From: Anisodus tanguticus
Lineage: Eukaryota > Streptophyta > Magnoliopsida > Solanales > Solanaceae
Length of the DNA stretch: 64,000 nucleotides
Reading direction: 5' to 3'
Assembly (NCBI GenBank): GCA_034509755.1
Contig: CM067541.1
Location: forward strand, 26,666,501-26,730,500
Position numbers and translations under genes: made by a program. Numbering within the stretch: position 1 is the first letter of the stretch; each line of letters begins with the position of its first letter. This document shows positions 44,533 through 55,200 of this stretch, one piece after another. Under the pieces are notes generated by a model. It had not been told where the DNA came from, did no database searches, and worked only from the letters and a program-made list of their open reading frames with translations.

Positions 44533-47500
44533 TTAGGTATCAAAACTGACATTTGTACCACGCATTGCAAGTCGAAGCTCACTTAAAAAGTCCTTCTGCG
44601 ACCCAGGAGAAGATACACCTCCAGCTTGTGACATTAACTGACGGTGAAAAATGAATATTCAGTGATCATGGAGAAAAACAGAAGATTGGGGGTAGAAGCT
44701 GGGGGACACAGCAAATCTGCCTCTTACCTGGTGCGGAAGCATAGATTGCCCCCAGGGTGATCTTTTTGTGTACATAACTGGCCTTTCTGCAAAAACAAAA
44801 GAACAGATGAACGAGTTGTGAGTGTGGAGGGTGGACAAACCATCAAATTTCATAGCACAAAGTGAATGATTCATTCATGCTTTCATAGGACGATATAGCC
44901 ATAAAGATGCACGTCTTAGTGGGGAAAAGATTTTGCCCCCGGTGTAGCTCGAAAGCAGAAAGAGTAGGTCTACTCCTTCGGTCCTCACAAGAGGAATACT
45001 TGGAGTGCAAGTTCGGGGAGCGACCTTGAGACATGCGTGGAGGTGAGGCTTGATACTCAGGTCATTCCAAAAAAAGGAAGTTTCAAGTATCTCGGGTCTA
45101 TTATCGAAGGGAATGAAGAGATTGATGACGATGTCACACATCGTATTGGTGCAGGATGTATGAAATGAAGGCTCGCATCTGTAGTCTTGTGCGATAAAAA
45201 GATGCCACCAAAACTTAAAGGCAAATTCTATAGGGTGGTTATTAGACCGACTATGTTGTATGGGGCGAAGTGTTGACTAGTCAAGACTTCGCACATCCAA
45301 AAGATGAAAGTCACGGAGATGAGGATGCTGAGATGTATGTGTGGGATACAAGGAGGGATAAGATTAGAAATGATGATATCCGGAACAGAGTGGGAGTGGC
45401 CTCGGTGGAGGATAAGATGCGGGAAGTGAGGTTGAGATGATTCGGGCATGTGCAAAGGAGGCACAAATGCCCCAGTGCGGAGGTGTGAGAGGTTGGCGAT
45501 GGACGGGTTCAAGAGGGATAGAGGTAGGTCGAAGAAGTATTGGGGAGAGGTGATTAGACGGGATATGGCACAGGTACAACTTATTGAGGACATGACCTTA
45601 GATAGAGAGTTGTGGAGGACACAGATTAGGGTAGAAGGGTGGTAGGTAGTTGAACGTAGTACTACTTACGCTTACATACGGGTAGTGTAGTGTTATTATG
45701 GTGGTCCTGCTTAACCTATCATACTAGTAGGCGCAATATTGTTTTATAGTCCCCTGTCCTTTGAGTTCTGTTGATGTATGTTCGTTTGTGTACTTTGTTT
45801 ATCTTATTTACCTGCGTTAGTTACTGCTTCTTTTTTTCAGAATGTTTTATCATAGCTTATTCGCTTTTGTTACTCTCATTTTCATACTGCTTTAAACTTC
45901 TTGTCCGGTTCTGACCGTTTCTCTTGATTTGGTTGTGCCTATGATTTGTCTTGAGCCAAGGGTCTTTCGGAAACAGCCTCTCTAACAAGGTAGAGGTAAG
46001 GTCTGCATACACTCTACCCGCCAAACCCCACGTTGTGGAACTTCACTGGGTATGTTGTTGTTGCTGCTACTCCTTCGGTGCACCACAAGTAAACCGTAGG
46101 GAACAATATAAAATTTAGCCAAATCAACCGCAAAAAAAATTAGAATAAATTCGAGAGTTAATGGTCAAAAACACACCTGAACTATCACTTTTCGTGAGTT
46201 TCACACCCCAACTATCAGTTGTTCCCTTTTCCTACCTGAACTATCACCATCTATGTATTAAAAAACACACCTCGAAGCTGACTAGGCCAATTATCAGTTG
46301 CTCCCTTTTCCGACATGAATTACAACATCTACTCAACTTGTGTGCTTTGATGGTGATAGTTCAGGTAGGAAAAGGGAACTGATAGTTGGGGTGTGAAACT
46401 CGCGAGAAGTGATAGTTCAGGAGCATTCTTGATCATTACCTCTAAATTCAACACTCTCTGCATGTTACAACTCTGAGAACTACTGTATTATAACAGAAGT
46501 ACTGTCAGCACTCAGCAATTTTGAAACACAACCAAGGTTGGAACTCTCACAAGACAGTGCTAACTCATTGCATGATCCCAGAAAGGAAGCCATGTCAAAA
46601 TTTGTAGAGTATGATACATCATTGAGGAACACACCAAAATATATTGTCGAATCTCCCAGGGGCCAGACACTGAATATTACATATCAGATGACAAACTCTC
46701 CTTCTATCCTTCATCCCCCTCTTTCATGGTAAAAGTAACAACGTTAAACAAAAACCATTACGACCCCACCCCAACCCATTAAGAAAAGAAGGAAAGAAAG
46801 AGAGGTAAGTCTTAATTCATTCTTCATTTGTAACTTGTCACATTCTGTCAGTACAAATTCTTTTTAAATTTTAAATGATGTGTACAATTGTCATTAAAAT
46901 ATGCTTATTTCAGGGTTAACTCAATTTTTGCACAAGAAGAAATGTATATCAAAGAACACACTACATCCAACTCCTATCTCATGAACCTCTACCATATGAA
47001 AACAATATTAGGTGATGAAACATGCAGGTGCCGATGTCCTACTTTTGCCACCAATATCAAATCAGAGTAATTGTGAGTTTAAAGCTTTTTTCATGTATTT
47101 CAAGGGACACGTAAAGACATGCTTATGGGACTATGGCATGTCACCTTAACTATTAGTAGAGTCGATCTCTCTACATGCCTTAACTATTAGTAGAGTCGAT
47201 CTCTCTACACGCCACATTATCTACTTTTCTAGTTCACCTTGCTTGCCCTCTCGAAAATATGAGTAGATTTAAATCTCCAGCTATCAGTAGAGTTAATCCT
47301 CTTTATGCATCAACAAGTATCCTACATGCACAAGCTTTTTCAGTATATAAACCAGCACGCCCATAGCCTTGTTTCCCTGAGTGGACCCTTTGTGCACCGT
47401 AGCTAGATTTTCACAAATATGCAATCATAAGATAAGATGAATTGCTAAGAGATGACTCAGAACATAGTCCTGAATAAATTCTCTGGTCACATACTACAAA

Positions 47501-50465
47501 GACAGTTGATACGGCCATCTAGGAAGAAATCAACAACAACAAAAACTACACTACAATTCCAAACTAGTAGATGAGGATGGTTATATGAATCCTTTATATT
47601 TATTCTGCTTCATCTTGGAAGAAATTAGACCAATTGAAACAGTAAAGAGCAGCAAGGTACCCTTTTACTCACCAGGAGAATCATATGGTAAATTATTGTA
47701 AGCATTCAAAGCAGTCATCCAACCTACAAAAACATGCAACATTTTATTAACTTCTCACTCGCAACTAATTGTTCATAAGAGGAACTGCTACCACCATCAT
47801 TCGTCCAAGAGTGGAAACTGGCTGATAAAGAACCAAAACATCTGGAAAAAATGGCATGTGAGACTTGCTCACTCATCTTAATTGAGACCTATCCTTAAAA
47901 TGGCGAATTTGACAGGCATCAATTTCTTTTTCCCAATTAGGTCAACAAGGATTGGTATGGAAAAGTGGCTGCAGTAAAGAACTTAATCAGAACAACAGTA
48001 GTTGAACATTCTTAAAAAAAAAATCATTCTTAAAAAAAAAAATCATTCTCAAAAAAAAGAGTAGTTGCTCATTAATAATTGGAAATTATGCCATCTAAAT
48101 GCATATCACCATTCATCTCATTTGCCTCATGGCCAGATGTGAAGTATTCAGCATCTATATACAAGTATACAACTCAAAGCCCACATAGATAATAAAGAAA
48201 CTGAAGGAAAATACATGGCTAAATATCACACCACACCAGATGAAACTAAAGAGAAAAGACTGAAATCGAATGACCATAATACATTACAGCATAGGAAATG
48301 GTTAACAGAAAGAATATGTAAGAAACAGTGTAATTGACAAACTGTTATTCGAAGTAACAAATTAAGGAGGTCATAATTAATCTAAGAGACATACGGTCAT
48401 TTAGAAGCTGAAAAGCATCACTGCCAGAACATCCTTGTAGCGGTATTAACCCTGTCCGATGATTCTCATTTGCTTGATATCTGCCACCAGCATCATCAGA
48501 AGCTGTTGACCTGGAGGCACTAACTTGATTCTTCTCTCCATCATTACTATAGCTGTTGACTCGTTCGAGACGATCTGCAAAAATAAACTATCAGAGAAAA
48601 TGTCTACCAATAGGTACAAAGTCAAAAGGCCTCAGTCAGCTATTTATCCATAATATGCTAGGCAGTGGAATAAAAGTACCAGATGGCAGAAATAACATTC
48701 TATTCGAACTTACATTCTATGTGGGTGGTTCAGCTTAGACTTTTAGGGCATCATCTGCCTATCCCAGTTGTTTTACCACAGTTTGGAACTTAGGCTCATT
48801 CTTTTTTCTTTTTTTTTTAATAAAGTAAAAAACTATATTAATGTTTGGGCAAAAAACATGCCCGTATACAACAAGTATACAAAAAGTAGAAAACCTACAA
48901 ATAAAAGATGGTCTTCTACGAACAACATCCAATCTTTCTATACATAAAGTAACCTTATGGGTGCACCAAAAAGAAATAAGGGAGACTTCAAATCCTGGAG
49001 CCACAATTGGGGAGATGTGGGACTCACAATGATGGAATCTCAACTGCAGAAGAATGCTAAATGACTGGGAAATTGATAGGGCAGCTGAATTACTGAAGCA
49101 GCTAGAGCTTTTTCCGGGCACAACAGATGCTAATGACTCTATGACTCCTTATTATGGAAGGCCAGAAGGCCACTAGCAACAAGAGATTTTCAGTGAATCA
49201 GCCGATGCATTATCTTCAAAAAACAATCAGGATGACAGTAGCTTGCCTTGGAAGCAGATTTGGAAGCTCAGAGCTGCCTTTAAAGTTGTCAGCCAGAAAG
49301 GCTTGTTTAACTCGGGAAAATTTAAAGAAGAGCTCCAGATATTATTTATGCTGTGCAGAGTCAGAGTCTAACAGCTACCTGTTCCACATTGTGGTGTAAC
49401 TGCTCAATTGTGGCAACTCTTCCTAAGTATAGTTGGAATCAAATGGGCAATGCCAAGAACCACAGCTGACTTACTGAGATGTTGGCACAATCAGGGAGAT
49501 AATGTCAGGCAAAAGAAGGGGTAGAATCTCATTCCAGCTTGTATTTGGTCAACAGCTTGGAAGGAAAGGAATGCCAGATGTTCCGAAGACAGCAAAAACT
49601 CCATTCAGAATATAAAGATGAACTGCTTTTTTGTTGATTATGATTTGGTGCAAGGAGAAATATGCAAATGATTTAGAATCTACACTAGACAAGTAGACAT
49701 GATAGATTCCTTGTGAGAAGTGCAAGGATTTCCTATTTTTTGGAAGCTGTACATGGTTACCAGCACAAACTTTCTCCTGAGTTTTTACTCCCTCCATCCC
49801 AAAAAGAGTGTCTTAGTTTGACTTGGCACGGAGCTTAAGAAATAGAGGAAAAGTTTTAAAATGTGTGGTTCAAAACAAGCCTTAGATATTTGTGTGGCTG
49901 AAAATATCTCATATAGTTAAATTATTTCTAAATATATAAACGTGTCAATCTTTTTTTTGGGACAAAATAAGTAAAGTAAGACAATCTTTTTGGGATGGAG
50001 GGAGTAATACAAATGTTACTTTCTCCAAAAAAAAACTAGTTTTCGAAGAGTTCTAGTTCTGCTCCCAAGGGGGTGACTTAGTGGTGGAAGAGTTGGATTA
50101 ACAATGTTAGAACCAGGGTTGGAACCTGTGAATTATAAGCCCTAGAGAGCATAGTTTACAGGTAACTATGCTGATACAGCAGACCAAAATTAAATGTGCA
50201 AGCTTATAAAAATAAATGACTTGTAGGTGTGTCAAAACTAGTTACCTCCTCTGGATTTTCGCCTACTAAGTGAACGAATCCTGCAGCAAAAAAAAAAAAA
50301 AAAGGAAATCACAAAACAAAAAATCAATTCAATAGAACATGTCCACATATAGTATTACACACATTTATGGAAACATCATATATACCGCTGATTGGGAGGG
50401 GCATAGCGTTTAACGGGTGCAATGTTGGTGGTGGCTGATGAATCTATGGCAGGATTGTCCAGCAT
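44533..50465 (-). CDS. Unidentified plant protein, 169 aa, 6 exons
   Basis: Exons (minus order) 50465-50386, 50280-50246, 48574-48395, 47723-47673, 44786-44728, 44637-44533. All introns are GT/AG and the 510 coding bases stay in phase to TAA. ATG 50465 is the first after an in-frame TGA. The protein opens MLDNPAIDSSATTNIAPVKR, then YAPPNQRIRSLSRRKSRGDR (basic, Arg/Ser-rich, nuclear-signal-like), a polar region, PLQGCSGSDAFQLLNDRWMT, and a tail with ERPVMYTKRSPWGQSMLPHQ and DFLSELRLAMRG. No known domain, signal peptide or membrane segment is evident. Short conserved-looking blocks, clean splicing and absence of stops argue for a real gene. The tail resembles small uncharacterised proteins conserved in dicots, but I cannot name one. 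Introns 2 and 4 are long and hold L1, RTE and MITE insertions. Confidence 0.72.
44992..46066 (+). mobile_element. 5'-truncated RTE-type LINE in an intron
   Basis: Plus-strand remnant of an RTE-clade non-LTR retrotransposon, antisense to its host gene. It starts in the post-RT part (YLECKFG-like), passes MPPKLKGKFYRVVIRPTMLY and GTNAPVRRCERLAMDGFKRD...KKYWGEVIRRDMAQ (45448-45645), and ends in the typical 3' tail GGGTATGTTGTTGTTG. Flanks share CTACTCCTTCGGT (44970-44982 and 46067-46079), continuing imperfectly to CACAAG, which is a target duplication of about 22 bases. Stops and shifts disable it. Confidence 0.85.
46153..46442. mobile_element. Foldback MITE with about 90-bp inverted repeats
   Basis: Left arm about 46153-46250 (ACACCTGAACTATCACTTTT..., CCCAACTATCAGTTGTTCCC) is mirrored by 46350-46442. 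TAAATTC at 46146-46152 and 46443-46449 is the target duplication (at least 7 bp). No coding. Transcription of this intron would give a long hairpin. Superfamily (Mutator-like?) not settled. Confidence 0.85.
47144..47211. repeat. 34-bp tandem duplication in an intron
   Basis: CCTTAACTATTAGTAGAGTC...CTCTCTACA occurs at 47144 and 47178. A weaker third copy may lie near 47276-47310. Confidence 0.85.
49030..49720 (+). mobile_element. L1-type LINE fragment (ORF2 C-terminus)
   Basis: Broken plus-strand frames give the RT zinc-binding (zf-RVT) region of plant L1 ORF2: SLPWKQIWKLRAAFKV near 49245-49295, then the LPVPHCG...AQLWQLFLSIVGIKWAMP segment near 49378-49460 and AWKERNARC near 49555. Both ends are truncated. 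It lies in intron 2 of the 169-aa protein gene, antisense to it. Confidence 0.7.
49788..50004. mobile_element. Stowaway MITE, 217 bp, TA duplication
   Basis: Ends CTCCCTCCATCCCAAAAAGA and mirrored GATCTTTTTGGGATGGAGGGAG-type sequence; TA at 49786-49787 and 50005-50006. Better preserved ends than the copy at 5255-5511. Confidence 0.92.
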
Positions 50466-52245
50466 TATTTTGTTTTTGGTCTTCAAGAATGTTCACCACC
50501 TCTTTTGCCGCCGTGACGCGCCGCCGCCCCTGGTGTTCCTTGATAATGTCAGCCGAAGATCACAGAAGGGTCAATGAGGTAATGTTTTCGCTTCCCGTCG
50601 ACGAATCGGCGAGATTAACCCCAGCTTTTTGATTGAAGGATTTGATGACATTATAATTTGCTTATACAAGTACTCCTAATAAAATAATTTATAGCCTCAT
50701 ATTTTTCAAATATCTTATTTTTTTACAAATTTCTGTTTTATCCTTAATAAAATAATTGTCTTGAGCCGAGTATCTCTCGAAAATAACTGATCTATCTACC
50801 AACGTAGATACAAGGTCTGTGTATACTCTAACTTTCTCATACGGTGTGATTTTATTGAATATGTTGCTGTTGTATCCTTAATAAAATAATTTATAGTCAC
50901 ACATCTTGTAATATCTTATTTTCTATAATAAGCTTCAAAAATCGTTCATTTTTTTCTTAAGCTTCAAGTTGAGTCCAACATCCACATTTAAAATGAAACG
51001 ACTGGGAATAAATAATACGGTTAACTACACTAATATCCATGTATTATTACGATTCAATTAGGAATGAATTCCTATAGTTTAAAATCAAGCATTTACAATC
51101 ATGCACTGTGAAAATCCTATGCGTACACCCTCTATAATGTATGTTTGTAATTAAATATATTGAAATGTAATTATTAAAAGGCAAATTAAGACCATGATTA
51201 ACACATCTTTTTAAAGTTACTTTTAAAAAATTTAAATAGAAGATAAAAAAGTTTAACAAAACATTTTATTAATGTCTTTGATTAAAAAAATTATTTTTGA
51301 ACATTTATTGTTCGAAACTCATAAATAGAAAATAAACACACAATAAGACATACCAACAATTGATAATAACTTCCTCACACTTTAAATATGTATAGTAAGT
51401 ATCATATAGCACAGTAAGAGGCTAATTTTGTAGTTGTTAGTGTAGAGCAAGTATAGATGGAGCCGAGTAATAGGCTAGTCATGTAGTGCTAGTAAGACCG
51501 AGTAAGACATGTAGCCATTGCACTGCTAAAGACAGGTAAGAAAGTCACCTACATGGTAAAATATGAAGTTGATACACTGTCTAGGTCGAGTAAGACAGAC
51601 AATCTATGCCCCATAGTGATTACTACATTCTTCATGTTGTGTGCTGTACCAGTAATTTCAATTCAATTGTTTTACTTGTATATCATTTGTATACTTGTTA
51701 GATGTATCGGTATATTAATCTAGCTCTCACAAAATGGAATTTTCTGATACGAATCTAAATTAATGATCGGATAAGTAACACTTCAAAGCAGATATATGAC
51801 ATCGATGGAGAAATAAATAAAGACAAAGAGAAGTTAAATTAAATTGTAGTTTTGCATTTCGGCATGTGGCCAATTGAATAATGAAGTAGGTGTAAATTTT
51901 GAACACCAAAATTTAAAATCCATTAAAAAATAATAATAATTTTTTCTGGTGTCCAAGTTAACCAATAATTATGAAAAGTATGGGTAATAGTCCAGTTGAT
52001 TGATTATCTCAACTTTCAATTTATTGGTGAAGATTCGAATTTCGAAGGTATAGTTTACTTTCCATTTCTCCTTCCTTGCCCGTGTATGTAATAATTAAAA
52101 AAAAAAAAAACAATTATGAAAAGATACTACTGTTAAATTGTGATTTATCGACTATTGAAATAAATAAACCGTCAGGACGGAAAAAATACAAAAGAAAAAA
52201 CCGTGAGCGCGAGAGAGGTCTAATCGATTTAGGGGAAGCGTAGAA
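50466..52245. other. Intergenic region between two divergent genes
   Basis: About 1.8 kb upstream of both the minus-strand gene (ATG 50465) and the plus-strand RPAIN gene (ATG 52246). AT-rich, with no further gene. It holds an RTE 3'-tail relic (50757-50872). Promoters of both genes must lie here, but I see no motif worth naming. Confidence 0.55.
50757..50872 (+). mobile_element. RTE LINE 3'-tail relic
   Basis: TTGTCTTGAGCCGAGTATCT...CAAGGTCTGTGTATACTCTA...GAATATGTTGCTGTTG matches the last 120 bases of the RTE elements at 44992-46066 and 53247-55216. Confidence 0.75.
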
Positions 52246-55200
52246 ATGGCAGAAAACGAGGAACACACACTCCAAAATCGTCCTTCTCTTAAAGCTCAGA
52301 CTTCCTTCAATAATTATCCCAAATGGAAACACAAGGTCTTTTCTCTTTTCTACTTGTACTAATTTCACTTAATCCTTCTCATTGATGAACTAAAATCTTA
52401 ATTAAACTGTTGTAGCTTAGAGAAAATTGTTACAGAAGGGTCCGACAAGATCGAAGCCGCCTTCTTTGGAAATTAAGGCTCGCCAACGACCAACCACATA
52501 AGGTTATTTCGACTCATTCATTTCCTTCCACTTGTATTCGTATTTTATGTACTGCACAGTCTTGCTTTAATGACATTCATATTAATATGGGAACCCATAG
52601 TTGCTGTTTCTTTGGTCATGTTAAGAGTCCCACATTGGATATGTAATGGGAACATGGACTCCTTATATAGACTTGGACAATTCTTACCCTATAAGCTACC
52701 TTTTGGGTTTGAGTTAGGCTATGGACTCCTTATATGGACTTGGACAATTAGCTTGTAGGGTGAGGATTGTCCAAGTCCATATAAGGAGTTCATGTTCCCA
52801 TTCCATATCCGATGTGGGACTCTTAATAGGTCATGTTTAACTTGTTATTGAAACCTCTAAAAAGAATATTATTAGTACCACTAGGCTTGAGAATAACCTA
52901 GAAACAACTGAAGGTAACAGAGTTCTCTTTGCTTAATACAGGTTCTGTTAGTCATTTGTCGACTACTCAAGTCTAGCAATTTAGCATTTAGCAATTTGTA
53001 ATGGAGTCAAATTTCATTATTTTACGAATCAGCACCAGAGGCAGATCTAGAATTTTAACTTATTTTAAGATCCTTACTTTTTTTTTGATAAGGTAAGTAT
53101 TTTAGTAACAAATGGGGAAGTCCTCGTTTACAAGCATTAAGATCCTTACTGCTGAATTCATTGTACCTTTAAAGCTTTGAGTTTAGATCTAATATTTGTT
53201 GAAATTTAAGTGGGGTTTCACATATATATTATGCTCCTCGTAAAAAAATATTGGGGAGGTGGAGTACGATGGTTCCATTGTACAAGAACAAGGGCAACAT
53301 TCAGAGTTGCAACAACTATAGGGGTATCAAGTTGTTAAGCCACACTATGAAGGTTTGGGAGAGAGTAGTAGAGAGGAGGGTGAGGAGACGCGTGATTGTT
53401 CCTGAGAACCGGTTTGGTTTCATGCCAGGGCGCTTGACGACAGAAGTCATTCATCTTGTGAGGAGTCGGGTGGAGCAGTACAGTACTGGGTTACAAAGAA
53501 TTTTTGGCCGGCCCCATATAGATTCAGCTTAGGGGTTTATGAGAGATTGATTGATGGACCTAAGCTAAACAACTAAGATTGAACCTAAACCAAAACCAAA
53601 ACCTATAGACTGAATTAGGAGAGCAGAGGTTTAATTCAAGACCAGGAAAGCAAGTTATATCGAAGCATTAGTATGAGTTCGTTGACCGCGTAAGGGCGAT
53701 CCATCTTGATGATGAATTCCACGATAACAAGAAATAGAAGCTATATGTCTGCGGCTTGTAAAGCCTTTTAATGAAGAAAAAGAGATCGGGAAAAGAGCTG
53801 CAGGAAAGCCAAAACTAAAGAAAAGCATAAAAAAAGGAATCCACTAATCCCGTTCAGGAAGAAGGACCTTCATGGTGTTCATTGACCTTGAAAATACCTA
53901 CGATAAAGTCTTAGAGAGGTTCTATGGAGGTGCTTGGAGGTTAGAGGTGTACTTGTGGCGTACACTAGGGCGATCAAGGACATGTACGACGGAGCCAAGA
54001 CCTGGGTAAGGTCAGTGGGAGGAGATTCATAGCATTTTTTTGTAATGATGGGATTGCACCAGGGGTCAGCTCTTAGCCCGTTTCTTTTTGCCTTAGTGAT
54101 GGATGTTTTGACGCAACATATTCAAGGAGAGGTACCATGGCGTATGTTGTTTGCGGATGACGTAGTGTTGATTGACGAGATCAGAGAGGGAGTTAACGCT
54201 AAGTCGGAGGTTTGGAGACAAACCCTAAAGTGTAAAGGGTTCAAATTGAGCAGGACTTAGACATAGTACTTGGAGTGTAAGTTCAGTGGCATGACACGGG
54301 AGGTAGACGTGGAAGTAAGGCTTGACACTCATGTCATTTCAAAGAAAGAAAGTTTCAAGTATTTGAGTTCTATTATCTAAGGGGGATAGAGAGATTGATA
54401 ATGATATCACACATCGTATTGGTGCGGGGTGGATGAAGTGGAGGCTCGCCTTCGGAGTCTTGTGTGATAAGAAGGTGCCACCAAAATTCAAAGGCAAGTT
54501 CTACAGAGTGGTGGTTAGACTTGCTTTGTTGTATGGACGGGGTGTTGGCCAGTCAAGAAATCTCACGTTCATAAAATGAGAGTTGCGAAATGAGGATGAT
54601 GCGGTGGATGTGGGCATACTAAGAGTGATAGGATTAGAAATGAGGATATACGAGATAAGGTGGGATTGACCCCGATAGAGGACAAGATGTGGGAAGCGAG
54701 GCTGAGATGGTTCGGACATGTGAAGTGGAGAAGCGCGGATGCCCCAGTGCGGAGGTGTGAGAGGTTGGCTATGGATGGCTTTAAGAGAGGTAGGGGTAGA
54801 CCAAAGAAGTATTTGAGAGAGGTGATTAGACAGGACATGACACAATTGCAGCTTACTGAGAACATGACCTTAGATGAGAGGTTATGGAGGACACGAATTA
54901 GAGTAGTAGGAGTAGAGAGTTCCATACTAGTAGGCGTAGTTCTTCTGCTGTAGTTTCTTGCCCTTTGATTTCCTTTATTATTTACTGTCTCTCGTCCCCG
55001 CGAGCATATTATTTTGTTGTAGTTACTATTCCTTTCTTATTTGGATTGCTTTATTATTGCTTACTGCTTTATTGTTATTGCTATATTGTGTTATTCTTTA
55101 GCCGAGGGTCTATCGGAAACAATCTCTCTACCTCCCAATGTAGAGGTAAGGTCTGCGTACAGTCTACCCTTCCCAAACCTCACTTGTGGGATTACACTGG

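Noticed and set aside
45228..45593. Minus-strand frames of about 120 codons (also 54501-54925)
   Set aside because: Antisense shadows of the RTE LINE C-terminal coding region, present in both copies for that reason.
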